A DNA stretch of 64,000 bases from Gorsachius magnificus (Eukaryota > Chordata > Aves > Pelecaniformes > Ardeidae): assembly GCA_034008185.1 (NCBI GenBank), contig CM067084.1, forward strand, positions 16,326,385-16,390,384, in the 5' to 3' direction. The notes beneath the pieces are model-generated. The model was given only the letters and a program-made list of their open reading frames with translations. It had not been told where the DNA came from and made no database searches. The translations under genes and the position numbers were made by a program. Shown here one piece after another: positions 23,051-35,062 of the stretch. Every line of letters begins with the position of its first letter. The first letter of the stretch is position 1.

Positions 23051-26000
23051 ATCTATCAGCTCTTGGATGTTCTAATCAAAATAGCAATGGCATACTTCTT
23101 CAAAGGTGAAAAGCGTCCATAACCACAAAAATAAATGCCAAGAGAACCAGACCTGGCACAAACTTCAAAAAACCCCCTTGCTCACAAGACTGTCCGTCAC
23201 CACACAGCAACTCCATGAAACTACTAGAGTAAAACTCCCAAAACTGATTTTGCCAGAAGTTTGGAAGTTATTCTTCCCTGCAACCCATCAGGAGGATATC
23301 TTCACAGAAACAGGAAGAAAAGGTCCTACTGGAATATCAGCTGACACATTTTTGCATCTTCCATAGCTTTCTCTTTTCAGTTCCCTCGAGTGCTGTATCA
23401 GTCAACACTTCACAACATCTACATTCCCGTATCAACTATCAGACACTAGCGTTCATGGCATCCCCTTGCCAGTGGATAGGCAAGTTTGACACATACCTTA
23501 TTTATTTTGGAGACTTGATAAACTGTGATTCTTGGCTCTTGGTATTTTTAAGTTTGGGAACAGCTCTATCTATCATCGGCTCTGAATTAAGGCTATAAAA
23601 CTTCTATGAAAATGTGTAGAGGGTCCCTTAGAGGAGAGCTGTACAACACTGCAAATGAAATGGTTAAAGACAATGTCTGTTTAATAATAAAACCAGTTGA
23701 GCTAGCCTGCTAGGGAGTAAGCCACACCAGTACTGATATGACCAGAGTGTTTGCCATGCTTTGCGATAACAGGGGTCTATTTATACCCTTTGGTGTGAAG
23801 AGCAGACACTCTGTGCTAAGCACAGGTGAGAGTAAGAATACACAGCTATGGGCAGTCTTACCCCTTTTAAACTGGATTCTCAGGTTACACAAATTAATAA
23901 CTTTCAAGGTGTTTTTTCCTAGAGTTTAAGTGAGTCAAGGGAACTCCAGAGCATTCCCACAGTTTTGAATGCTTCTGGGTATTCAAATGTCACCCAGGGG
24001 GAAGCTACTTTGCACTGTTAGTGTCAGCACCAAACTCCTGCTAGAGTTTCCAAAGGGCATCCCCACATCACAGTGACTACGTGGACAAAGACGGGTATTC
24101 CTTCACTTACAGCATTGCCCCCCAACTCATCTCAGTAGGGTTTGCCTATAGTATTCGGTGCTCGTGTATTCAGAGGCAGCTGCTATTTCAGATGCCAGTA
24201 ATGAGTGAACTGCTTTTGCAGAGGTCAATGTTCCATGATAAAGGAGTCTGTTGCTTGGACAGAGCAGAGTATCACTATAAATCTCAGCTTCATACAGTTA
24301 TTTCCTTGGTAGTCATTGATATCTGGAGCGCCAAACTAAAGAACAAATGGGGTAACCACACCCTATATTGTAAAATCAATATTAACAAGTCTCCTTGGGT
24401 CTTTTAGTCTAATGCAAAGTCTGTATTTTCTTGTCTACTGTAGAAAATATTAAACCAGGCAGTTCATATTGCAGGAGTCAACAACAGTCTGGAAAGTGCT
24501 TTGCCTCAGTTTGAAGATGACATGTTCATCAAAGAGCTATTTCTCTAAGGAAAACTAAAAGAACTTCTGGTTAAGTCAATGTAGGCAGGCCTAAAGGCAG
24601 TACTGATGGTTTTTACAACAAAAGATATTTAGGTTATACAACACCATCCTATAGGAGATTCAGAGATTTTCAGGCTAAGAAGGAAAACTTGTAGGTTAAG
24701 CAGATCATTCAACAATACATTTTATCATTGGGGATTAGCTGTATCTCTTATTTCACCAGGGTTATTTGGTGTTTGTTTGGGTTCTACTATCTTCTTGTAC
24801 TGTTGTGCAAGCTGTCAAATTTGTGTCAATAAGAAACCTCTTGCCTGCAATGTTTCCTTCCCCCATCTGAATTTCATACTCATTAGTTGGGGTGCACCTC
24901 TCTTTCCATCATGGGTTTTGATCAGATATAGATTTGGTCTAGAATGTGCAACTCCAGTAGATGCATATCCACATTGCCAGAAGTTCCATCAGCTTTTTAC
25001 TGCATTAATTCTGCCTGTGCCTTCCAAAAAGTACTAGTAAGAAAGTAGTTTCAAAAAGGCATGGAAAGACTAGCATCAGGAAAAGTTCGAGAAAGACAGA
25101 ATCTTTCAGGACATAGTGGTAGGATTCAGAAGAGCTGATGCTATCCTGGAGGATCAGCACTCTGCAGGTACCTATAAATTAGAGTCTGGTAGACTTCAGG
25201 CCTGCTAGGGGAGGTGGGCCAGAAGCTAGTGATGATGCTGGGGATTCCTCCTTCCCTCCCCAAGCCAGCACTCCTGGTTACGGGTATACACACATATCTC
25301 TGTACATACTCTCCTGATAATTAAGTTGTGGCCTGTCTTCTAGGATATGCTTTCTAGTGTTAATGGTAATTCACAGATGCCTCTCCAGGTATCAGAGCCA
25401 GCATTTCCCTGTCAACAAGGCATTATTATTTAGTTATTTTTAAATATTGATGTGATGAATCTTCACAAGCCAATTTTGGGCCAGGTACTGCTTTCTACAC
25501 ACCTTCTTCCCCTGTGGAGAAGACCATAATTTGCAGGCAACCTACCAGATAGTTACTGAACATTAAAGAATTACCTCAGGACAGCCCTGCTACTTCCACA
25601 TGCAGCACCCAGTACGGGTTGGCAGTTTCTCTGTTCGCATATTGAGCACTTGCGTAATCTACACAGACACCACAGGCCAGACAGAATGACTTTATCATCT
25701 CTGCACTCCACTCATGGATTGAGCTACTCAGCTCCAGCAGATTCCCTGACTCCAAACAGCTGCAGCTCCCCAGCACATTTGTTGGGAGCAGAAAAGCCTT
25801 TCTGGAGGCCCTCATCTTTGTTGGCTCCAAGTCACATTTCACAGCCTCTGTAAAACCCGTGACAACCCAGCAGTGCTCTGCAGCTGCCGTAACTTTAGCC
25901 AGATACATTTTTGGCACTTTACTCTCTTGAGGAACTCAAGCCAATTGTCCTCTGAGCTGCTAAAAAACCTGATACCTCCACCTACAGACCCTCCCCTCTG

Positions 26001-27836
26001 CCCTGCACATACTACTAACAATAAGGAGAATGGTTTCATTTCTTTTTTCACACAAATATCTTGCTGACTTCTTCCTAGTTCCGTAATGCTTAAATTATTC
26101 TGCCATCACTTATTTGATAGTTTACCACCTTCACATCTTTCATAGAAGATTCAGCGGAATCCAGAAACACTTGACATATTAAAAGAAAGGTACAGGCTAT
26201 GATGTTGAGCTGCATATGGGGGCATTACAACACTTGTTTTCCTAGAAGGCAGCATGCTTTGCACCTTCCTAAATCTACGCTGCTCTGGAAGCTGAAAATT
26301 CCCAATTTCAGTACATGATTAAAATGTAGGGCCCTTTGGGGGATACCCCTCAAGGTGCTCTCTGTTCAAGTGATTTTCCTCACCCACACCTCTTATGCCC
26401 AGTCCAACCCATGTTAGAGCAGGGCCTAAGAAAGCAATCTTAAAGGGGATTATTTTGGACGTTCTCATGGGGCTTCATCTGTCCAGGTAAAAATCTTTTA
26501 AGATTACCTTGATTTTTTTTTTTTGTCTGGTTTAAAAAAATCCCTGGAACTGGGTCTTACTTTTTTTTTTTTTTAAATTTCTGATTGCCCACAGGTTAAA
26601 ATAACACTATTACTGTTCACCAATATGATGCTTTTCTATTTACCCAGAATCAAACCAGATAACTGTCAGTGTCAACAGAATCTCCAAGTGGATCACAGCA
26701 GTGTATTTTTCCCCAAACTAACCCAGAGAACACACTAAACATCTGTCCTCCACAGTTTTAAATTGTCCTCTGGCATTAGTTTGGCTTTCTCTCCATGTTA
26801 TTCTTTTTTTAACTTAGAACAACTTTTTCCAGTCATCCAGAGGAATCTCCAGTAAAAACAGACAAGTCATGAGTTGATGTTCTTGATATTTTTGAGGTTA
26901 AACAAGCATTTTTATTTAGAGTAAATCAACATAGTTCCTACAGATTGCAGTGGAGACTTCTGATTGAACTGAAACTTTGACTCACATGCTTTATGAGGCT
27001 GTAGATACATCTCAGTAAAGAGGAAAAAGAGGGCATAAGACTTATTTTCCTTTAAATTACAGAAATACTTTAATTTTAGCAAGCTATATTTTCCTTTGCA
27101 GTCAATAATACTACTTCCACATCACAGTTTATCCTAGGATTTACATCCTCACATAAAGAGATCCCACACTTTCACAGATACACATAAGTTTGCAAGTTTT
27201 AAAATATACACACCAGAAAGGACACAGGGCCAATGAACGTGGACATTACCAAGAAAGGGTTCGTGCACAAAGAGGCAATGGTCAACAGTAGCTTAACAGA
27301 TGACCGCATGGCCAATGGAATTAAATTCACAATAAGAATCCCTTCTCCAGCTGGACTGACTTGCTATGCAGTGAGGCAGGTTTAATGTTGGCTACTGCAA
27401 GAATTCATTTTTTACTTCACGGTTTCTTCTAGCATTCTATTATGGAAACAGTTCCTTCTTCCAGCTGCCTAATCAATTAGGGCCCCAGATAATATACTTT
27501 CAAAAAATAATTTTACCTAAACATTGAAAGACTTTAATTGTGTTGTTGCTTCTGACTTCTGGTGGTCTAAGATTGGTTCCAAATACACGAGAAGTCTGAA
27601 ACAAGAATTCCTGGTAATGAAAACATTATTTTCCCCCAATGAGCATGAGAATTTAAGCAGAAAGAAAAGGTATTCTAATTAAAAATATCACTTCTTTCAC
27701 TATACATCCCATAATTTGGAGGAACTTCTTAGAAGCTGCAACAATTTGACATTTACTAAAAAAATGCTCTTCTGAAGGCTAACTTATTCCTTTTTAAACT
27801 GTTGATTAATCCCTCTCCAACAAATTCTAAGGGAGC
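23051..27836. other. Unique AT-rich non-coding DNA
   Basis: No gene is recognised. The longest frames (24081-24407 plus, 108 codons; 25576-25917 minus, 113 codons) have no domain I know and sit in non-coding-looking sequence. T runs of 12 and 14 lie at 26513-26524 and 26561-26574. The stretch 25560-25990 is somewhat richer in GC than its flanks, with no repeat identity that I can name. Confidence 0.5.
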
Positions 27837-27837
27837 A

Positions 27838-27890
27838 TGAATCAATGTAGCTCCATGGAAGTCAAGTGTGTTGTACAGATTTACTATAAC
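27838..27890. repeat. Possible ancient amniote interspersed repeat
   Basis: The string 'atgtagctccatggaagtca' and, after a gap, 'tacagatttac' match on the minus strand the block ttgacttcaatggagctac, then gatttacacc, that recurs in reptile and bird genomes. The family is uncertain and the match short. Confidence 0.35.
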
Positions 27891-29644
27891 CAAGGATTCT
27901 TTTCCCCCCTAACTCAAGCTTCTTGCCAGTCATATTGTCAATGAATACACTGGCTTTCACAGTGTGGAATACCCCAAGATACATTTGGTGCTGGTTTAGG
28001 AATAGTGTTGTTATATGTGGCAATGGAATGTTTCCATGCAAGTCTTTGATCACTGACCTAATAATCCCATTTCATCCATACTACCAAAGTGAGCATAATG
28101 AAGAAGATTAAAACAATTTGTCTGTCCTAATAAAATGGAACCTGGATGACAGAATATAATTTCTAGTAAGTTATAGGAACAGAGAAGAACTACATGTGCT
28201 AAAGAACAGCTAAAAAAAAAAAAAAATTTAAAATGAAAACGATGAACTGAAGCAAAAATCCTTAACCGCTTTAAGGGAAAAAAACAGGGGGATAACAAAA
28301 ATAAAGTGACAATGTCAGATGAAGAATATGTGCAAGCAAGAGAAGGCTAAGACAATTTTCTGTGGGTATTTTTTAATTCTCCAAAAGGAACATGAAGGCA
28401 GGACAAAACAGCCAAGATCAAGTGATGACTCAAGGACTGGTGTTAAAAGGTAAGCTTGGGGATGTTCCACAACTGGAAGTAATTTACAAAAAGGAGGAAC
28501 GGTCTTTGAAGGATAGCCTCTGACTGGATCCCTTAAAAAAGCAAACAAATCACTTTGTTGGATCAAATCCAGTACAGCCAGAGAGAAGAAAAATTAACAG
28601 GAGAATTAAATCACATAAACATAAGAGCCTTTGATTGCCTAGTCCTGTTCCACACAAAAATAGGAGCAAGTGTGACCACTTACCTTCCAATCTCTCTTTC
28701 AAGCTACAAGAATCCTTCAAGTTACACTGGTGTTTTCTCCCTGAGCTATTTCCAGTTAATGGAAATCCTTCTTGAAGTCTGGCTTCCAGGGTGTAACACA
28801 GTGTTCCAATAGTGGCTGAACTAGTACCAAACACAGTAATGTTTATCACTTTATTCTTACAAGAATTTCTACTGCTTATTATACGCCCTAAGTTCTCCTG
28901 GAGCTTAAGCAAGCTGGTTAAAGAAGGCATAGGGTTTATGACACATGAAGTTACTGCTTCCGAGGAGAAATCTCACACACTCCTAGTTCAGCCAACAGTC
29001 TTAGCTCCTAAATGTCTGACTTGTATAAAATATCTTTTGGTTGCTTAGACCAGGGCAGCCCCAACCATTTTCTGATCCATTTCCCCACACTTTCTTACTT
29101 GTAAGCTCCTATTATTTTACTTTGTTCTAGTTGTTTTTAAATATTAAATAGCTGAGGAACAAGAATTAGATCCTACAGGGCCCACTAGAAAGACTCTTAA
29201 CTGATGAGCGAGTCTCATTTACCCTGAAGAGTAATTCATATTACACATTGCTTATTCTTAAAGATACTTTCTCACCACTCATTGCAAAGGCAAAAGGTTG
29301 ACGAAGGGCTAGGTACCACCATTTATATGTGGTCATTAGCCTTCACTAATATAGCACTGGGATACCTTTGTAAGACACAAGATTGCATAATGTATTGCCT
29401 AGGGAAGAAGGTAAAAGACCCAGAACTGTCTCTAAGTAGAGACAGCTGGGTGCAGCGAGATATTTCTGCAATGCTCTGAGCTAAGGCAGTGTCCAGTTAT
29501 TGAGACAGCCCTAGTCCTAAGCTTTCTGTACATTCACGCCATGCCGAGCTGAAACTTTTCCTACCTCCTGGAATCCAGCATGTCCAGGAGAAATTTTTAA
29601 TGGCTTTGAAGGAATCAACATGAGCATAGGCTGGCTTCTAACAC
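27891..29644. other. Unique AT-rich non-coding DNA
   Basis: No gene is recognised. A poly-A run (15 nt) lies at 28212-28226. The minus-strand frame 28550-28930 (126 codons) overlaps a plus-strand frame of 85 codons and neither has a known domain. Confidence 0.5.
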
Positions 29645-30177
29645 CTGTTTGAGCTCTGCCCTGGTGAGACCCCACCTGGAGTACTGTGTCCAGTTCTGGG
29701 CTCCCCAGTTCAAGATAGATGAGGAACTCCCAGAAAGAGTCCAGAGGAGAGCAACTAGGATGATAAAGGGACTGAAGCATCTCCCCTATGAGGAAAGGCT
29801 GAGAGAGTTGGGCTTGTTCAGCCTGAAGAAGAGAAGACTGAGAGGGGACCTCATCAACACATACAAATATCTTAAGGGTGGAAGTCACGAGGACGGAACC
29901 AGTCTCTTTACAGTGGTGTCCAGCAGGACAAGGGGCAATGGGTACAAACTGAAACATAAGAGGTTTCAGTTGAACATGAGGAGGAACTTCTTTACTCTGA
30001 GGGTGATGGAGCACTGGAACAGGCTGCCCAGGGAGGTTGTGGAGTCTCCTTCTCTGAGATATTCAAAGCCTGCCTGGATGAAGTCCTGTGTAACCTGCTC
30101 TAGGGAGAACCTGCTTTAGCAGGGGGGTTGGACTAGATGATCTCCCGAGGTCCCTTCCAACCCTTGCGATTCTGTGA
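29645..30177 (+). mobile_element. CR1 LINE, 5'-truncated 3' part with ORF2 C-terminus
   Basis: This is a classic avian CR1 3' segment. The plus-strand frame 29651-30119 encodes the C-terminal part of the reverse-transcriptase polyprotein, with [37 protein letters not shown] and NRLPREVV, all family hallmarks, and stays open for about 135 codons. Near 30055 one base is missing relative to the family: after it the family sequence ([11 protein letters not shown]) continues in another frame, so the visible frame ends in 20-odd foreign residues. One codon also appears deleted near 29924. The 3' end 'gaggtcccttccaacccttg' and 'gattctgtga' is the usual CR1 terminus. The 5' end is lost, as in most CR1 copies. 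It is the youngest-looking CR1 in the window and not able to move by itself. Confidence 0.95.
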
Positions 30178-31865
30178 AATTCAAGCTTTCTGCATTCCAT
30201 TTGCAGTTCTAGTAATAGAAACATGGTGCAGAATGTTTGAAGCTAGCTTGGGATACATTTAAAAGTCGTTCCTTCATCAGCCCCAGCATCCTTGTTACTG
30301 GCCTACTGTTGTCAACTGAACATTGACAAATACTGCAAGTGATGTTACCTTCTCTCAACCGGAAATCTCACCAGGGAAAGGTACAAAGTTACTTTTCATG
30401 GGGTTCATTTCCTCTGAACCCATGGCTCTTGACCGTCACTATGTTTTTTGCATGATCGTTTATCAATTTGTTCTCATATTTGCCTCTCATGGTTCCCAAA
30501 CACCAGGATGAACATTGGTACAACACAATGTCTACCAGCCTGTTGACACCATCCCACAGCTGAAAAACCACTGCTAGCAGCTGACTCACTAGCCACAGAT
30601 TTTAAATCTCTCAGATGCATGGCTTCCAGATCTGCATATTTAAAAATATTTGATTTGATGTCTAAATACACACAATGCTTAAAGATAATGAAAACAACAG
30701 AAGATAGTGCTCACAGACCAGGCTGGCAATGTTTAGGTAACAGTTGAGCGATACAATCAGTACTGTTTTTCCTGCATGACTGAATGGAAAACTAGAAGCT
30801 GGGTTTACTGATTGCATGTGTAGCAGAGTCAGAAAGAGGCAGGGATAGGAAAGACCCCAAGGAAGAAGAGTTTGGAAAGATTGCCCATACAACACTGGTA
30901 ACAGACTTCTGGAGGAAATATTATTTGCATTGAAGGCTTTAGAATGATACTTGAAAGTAAGAACAGTTTCCTGAAAAAATTATCTTTCTCCATGAAGATA
31001 TGGAGTTGTATTTTAAAATGTTATTGTCTTTTTTATTTTCTCTTCCTAAGAAGACATCTGCTAGGCTTTTTTTTTTTCTTTTCAGTATCCAGACCATAAC
31101 CAGTTCTAGTGACTTCAGCTGGACTAGCCACAAGGTTGGAATTATACATGTGATTCAGTATCTTGTCAGGTCAGTAAAAGAAGTCTTACTATCCTGAAGA
31201 ATTTAAGACTGTGTACTAAAAATTCATACAAAGCCAACTGGAGGTCACCATTTTAACTACAGCATGCCTGCATGCGTGTGCTTTCACCCGTTAATTGAGC
31301 TTTGCCAGAAGTTTCATGGCCCAGCATTAGTTTGCATGCTTTGAGTCCCCTTTACTACATAAAAAAAAACCCCACCATTCTCAGACTAATTTTTCTATTA
31401 TATAGATAACTTATTTTCTAAAATAAGTAGCTGCAATTGCTGACGTCTTACAATATTTTGCATACAATTCAATTCTATTTAACTGACATTGGTTATCTAG
31501 AGCTTATTTTTGCTCTCTTAGGCCTCTTCAGAGATCAACTGGTTTCTAATCCTAGGGTTAGGACCTGGAATTCATTCCCTGGCATACCTGGCTGCCAGCT
31601 GGCTGGCTGGCATACCTAACTGTTTGGATGGCAGGTGCCTTCTTAGATTGATCAAAAAGTATTTTCAATAAGAGGATAGAGCAATTTCCTGCATTTACTT
31701 GTTTGGAAGAAGGCCATCATCCTTCCTGAAGGACCTAAGATGGAAGTTAAGAGAAGATTGCAAAATACTGGAAACTGCTGAAAATACTGCCTGGAAAAAA
31801 GAAATAGTAGATTTACACAGGCATACAAAAAAAAAGCACCTCCTTTTTAAATGGCGTGATTAGTG
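30178..31865. other. Unique non-coding DNA
   Basis: No gene is recognised. At 31580-31617 the 10-mer TGGCATACCT is repeated around a cluster of CTGG units, a small local duplication. The part 31690-31865 may be upstream, fully decayed sequence of the CR1 that follows. Confidence 0.5.
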
Positions 31866-31867
31866 AA

Positions 31868-32018
31868 TGTCTGGAACAGATTACCTGAAAAGTTGTAGAG
31901 TTTCTGACATCAGAAGTCTTAAAGAACAGATGAGAGAAGTGTTGTCAGGAATGATATAAGTACAGCGCAGCCTGCCTTGGCTGTCATCTCATGAGGTCTA
32001 CTGCTAGCCTGGTGTTCA
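31868..32018 (+). mobile_element. Old CR1 LINE 3' region
   Basis: In order: 'tctggaacagattacctg', 'agagtttctgacatcagaag', 'cttaaagaacagatgaga', 'tgttgtcaggaatgatataa', 'agcctgccttgg' and 'tgaggtctac'. This follows the CR1 3' region (ggaacag, then gtggaatctccatcattggagg, tttttaagagcaggttagac, ctgtcagggatggtctaga, gtcctgccttgag). It is strongly diverged, with no terminal octamer visible. Confidence 0.6.
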
Positions 32019-35000
32019 GTAAATATTCCTTTTATTTTTTGCTATATCTTTAGGTGAATGAAGAGTCTTAAGAAAATAAAACTGGCTGCCTGCCTGACCA
32101 AACAGAGTGAGGTTTCTATCAAAATTCATATAACCTGCAGTTCAACAAGCTTTCAGCAAAATGTTTAAGCATGTTTCTAGTGTTAGACACACATTCTTGC
32201 ACAAGACTTTGATGACTAAGGAATAATCAATTTAGGCATGTGTTTCCTACAAAGGCAATATTTCATAATTTGTTTTCTGGGAAAAAACCACCCCAAACCC
32301 CTAAACCCCTAAATCTTTAACATAAAATCCCAAAAAAAGATGGAGAGTATTTTTTTTATTTTTTTTTTTTTTATTTCTTGCAGCCTCTGCCTCCGCATTA
32401 GGAAAGGAAATGAAAGCTGTAGCAAATAAAGGAAATTATAGCTTTTTCTTCATTCCTCTTCCACACACATTGAAAAGATGGTGTGTGTGAGCGGAACATA
32501 AACATGTTAACCCGATTACATTCCCTTTGCTTCATTTTCTCCATGCAAAAATCAGAGTTCAAATGAAACATGAGAAGGCTTTAGCCCAAAAGCAGGAAAT
32601 TTCAAACAGTGTCAGAGGTTGTTATGGGAATAAGGATAGAGCGAGTTTAAAAGGCCTTCCAGATTGCTTCTGGTACATTAACATCCACGAATTAATTACC
32701 TTACCTGCCCTGCACTTTAACTACGTACATATGTTAAATCACTAGTGATCAAAATGTACTGATATACATCATTGTAAACTGTGTGTCTCTTGAGCACGTG
32801 TCAGTAGTTTTAACCACACCACTCAAGACAGAAAAGGTTGCACACCCTAAATTTCAGTTTTGTCACTACTTACTTATAAAAGTTGAGACACTCCAATATT
32901 TGTTTACAGACAAAACATTTTACCTCACTGCAAACACTGTGTGAGAGTAACTGATCCAACACATCTTTGACAACTTATGTGACCTGTTTTTCTACACTTA
33001 TTTATTCATACACTTATTTTCCTACAATGCCATTGGGTGTAGGAATTATTCTCCGCAATCACAACAGAAACAGAGCTTATCCAGGAAAAAAAACTTGAAC
33101 TGCAGTCCACAGAAAGTTAAAATCTAGCAAAGAACTTTGATGTTGACATGACCACCATAACTTACTATAAAACCAGTGCACTTTGTCAAGTTCATCTTCA
33201 GCTATTTGCTATGAAACTGAAGACTGAGTTATACCCAATGTAAAATATAACTCAAATAGTTGAGTTATTTAAAACATAAAAATAAATCACATTTTCCATT
33301 TTGCATTAATTTTTCCAGGTTCTTTTTAAAACAAAATGTCCATTTTGGACTATGACAGCTAAAATAGAAATCTCTGACACAAACTTAGCTTTCTAGCCTG
33401 CATGCAAAATACAAAATTGTTGTTAATTTGGAGCGGACCAGAAAATGGATGGCGAGACTGGTCTGTGAAGCTTTTGCTAATAACAAACATTTGTCCCATG
33501 ACATGGATTGTAAGAAAGAGCACACAACAAAGTATGCATTACAGCATTAACAGCAACAGGATTCAGGAGCATTTTGCTGAGCGAGTCTGAAGACCAAGTA
33601 TTTCTGGTACCAAGATATGTAGATGCTACACCATCAAACACCTCACTTTATTATATACATTATCAGCTTACTTTTCATAGGATAGATAAAAGTCCAAGTT
33701 TTTAAGCTCCTTAATGTTCATTTAATTGTGTTTTTTTTTTTGTGTTCACTGAAATGTAACTGAATGAACATCCCATTTAACATTCATACCATTTGCCTCA
33801 AATATACTGGCTGTTTGAACCTAAACTGGTCAAATTATTTTTTTTTTAAGTACATGGCAGTATAAACAATACCTTATGCTAGTGCTCAGAAACAAATCTG
33901 ACAATTCTAGTCCCAGCTACAATAAATCTGTTGAGAAATCTAAGCTTATAATAAAATTGAAAAAAAGTCAGAATAGTAATCAAAACATTTAAGCAGGCAC
34001 TTCCATTTCCAAGCAGAATACTCTCATCCCTTCTCTCCTTGTTCATTATTATTTGCCCCAGTGTTACAACTTTGATTCCTTGCGCAAGATATAAAGGAAT
34101 GGGTCCATAACGTTCTAGCTTCATAAAAGACTGGGTTGAACAGAAGCCATCTCAAATATTATCTTGAAATGTGAACTAAACGTGAACCTTTTTAAAGTTC
34201 AGGAAGTTAAAGCCCCACGCTTCTGGATTTTAATATGACACAAAGTCCTTATGCAGAAAAGGTGGTGTATTTCTGATTAAAGACAGATTGTTAGAGATTT
34301 CCAGAGCACAGAGGATCAATCCATTTATAAAATTACGGTATCTAAAGTAAAGCCAGGATAGGGATGCTACTAAATGTGGGCTATAATCCCAGGCTAGATA
34401 TTTAAGTATGCTGGACTAATTTCAGGTTTCATTAAAAAGTAAGAAACTGGCAACTCCTGTTCTTGTGAGGAGTCAAATTTCTTTCTCAGCAGGAAAAACA
34501 GCAGCCAGTTATAAGCTTGCAGTTACTCATGCGACTGCATACATGAGTCTGAGGTGTCACTACAGCTTGTGAAACTTGTCGACCACCCGTTTCTTGGTAT
34601 CCTGAAGTGTACTACGTAAATTCATTGCACAAACATCAAAATGCTCATCTGATGATCAAATATTGAGCAGTCTTCATTGCCTCAGGTTGTCCTTAAGCAC
34701 TAAATACTGCATGAACAGCTTCTTTTTTAGTTTATAAATGAATCAGCTAAAATACAAGTACATTACAGCTGCGATGGTCTGAAGGCATCACAGCAAGAAG
34801 AAGAATAGTGTCTTCACATTAGTGAAACTAACACTGTTGGGAAAAAAATTGCACAAAGCCTTGGGCACAGAAGTCCTTTGTCGAATAACTTCCCCCACCC
34901 CCCTCAAGAGATAACGGTTGTTGTAATTAACGTTTTTATTTGTGCACAAAAGCCTTGACTCAGCTTTTCTGGAAACTACACTAAGAAACTCTGGTGCTGA

Positions 35001-35037
35001 CCATGACCTAGCCACTCAGAGACGGGTAATGGCTGTT
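32019..35037. other. Unique AT-rich non-coding DNA
   Basis: No gene is recognised. T-rich runs lie at 32350-32373. A short CCCCTAAA-like string (32291-32314) resembles a degenerate telomere-type repeat of two or three units. Open frames are at most about 80 codons. Confidence 0.5.
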
Positions 35038-35062
35038 GGGGGGGGGGGGGGGGGGGGGGGGG
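35038..35062 (+). repeat. Poly-G homopolymer (25 nt)
   Basis: Twenty-five consecutive G bases, then 'cggcagcgg'. Long G homopolymers are rare in vertebrate genomes, form G-quadruplexes and are hard to sequence, so the true length is uncertain. The glycine- and proline-rich open frames crossing it (34942-35157 plus, 34976-35236 minus) are artefacts of the tract. An A- and CA-rich stretch follows at 35080-35130. Confidence 0.95.

Noticed and set aside
25576..25917. 113-codon minus-strand frame with several cysteines
   Set aside because: The cysteines have no zinc-finger or disulfide-family spacing, an opposite frame overlaps, and there is no other sign of a gene.
28550..28930. 126-codon minus-strand frame
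   Set aside because: No recognisable motif, overlaps a plus-strand frame of similar quality, and there is no splice or promoter context.
29517..30014. 165-codon minus-strand frame
   Set aside because: It is mostly the antisense shadow of the CR1 reverse-transcriptase frame on the plus strand.
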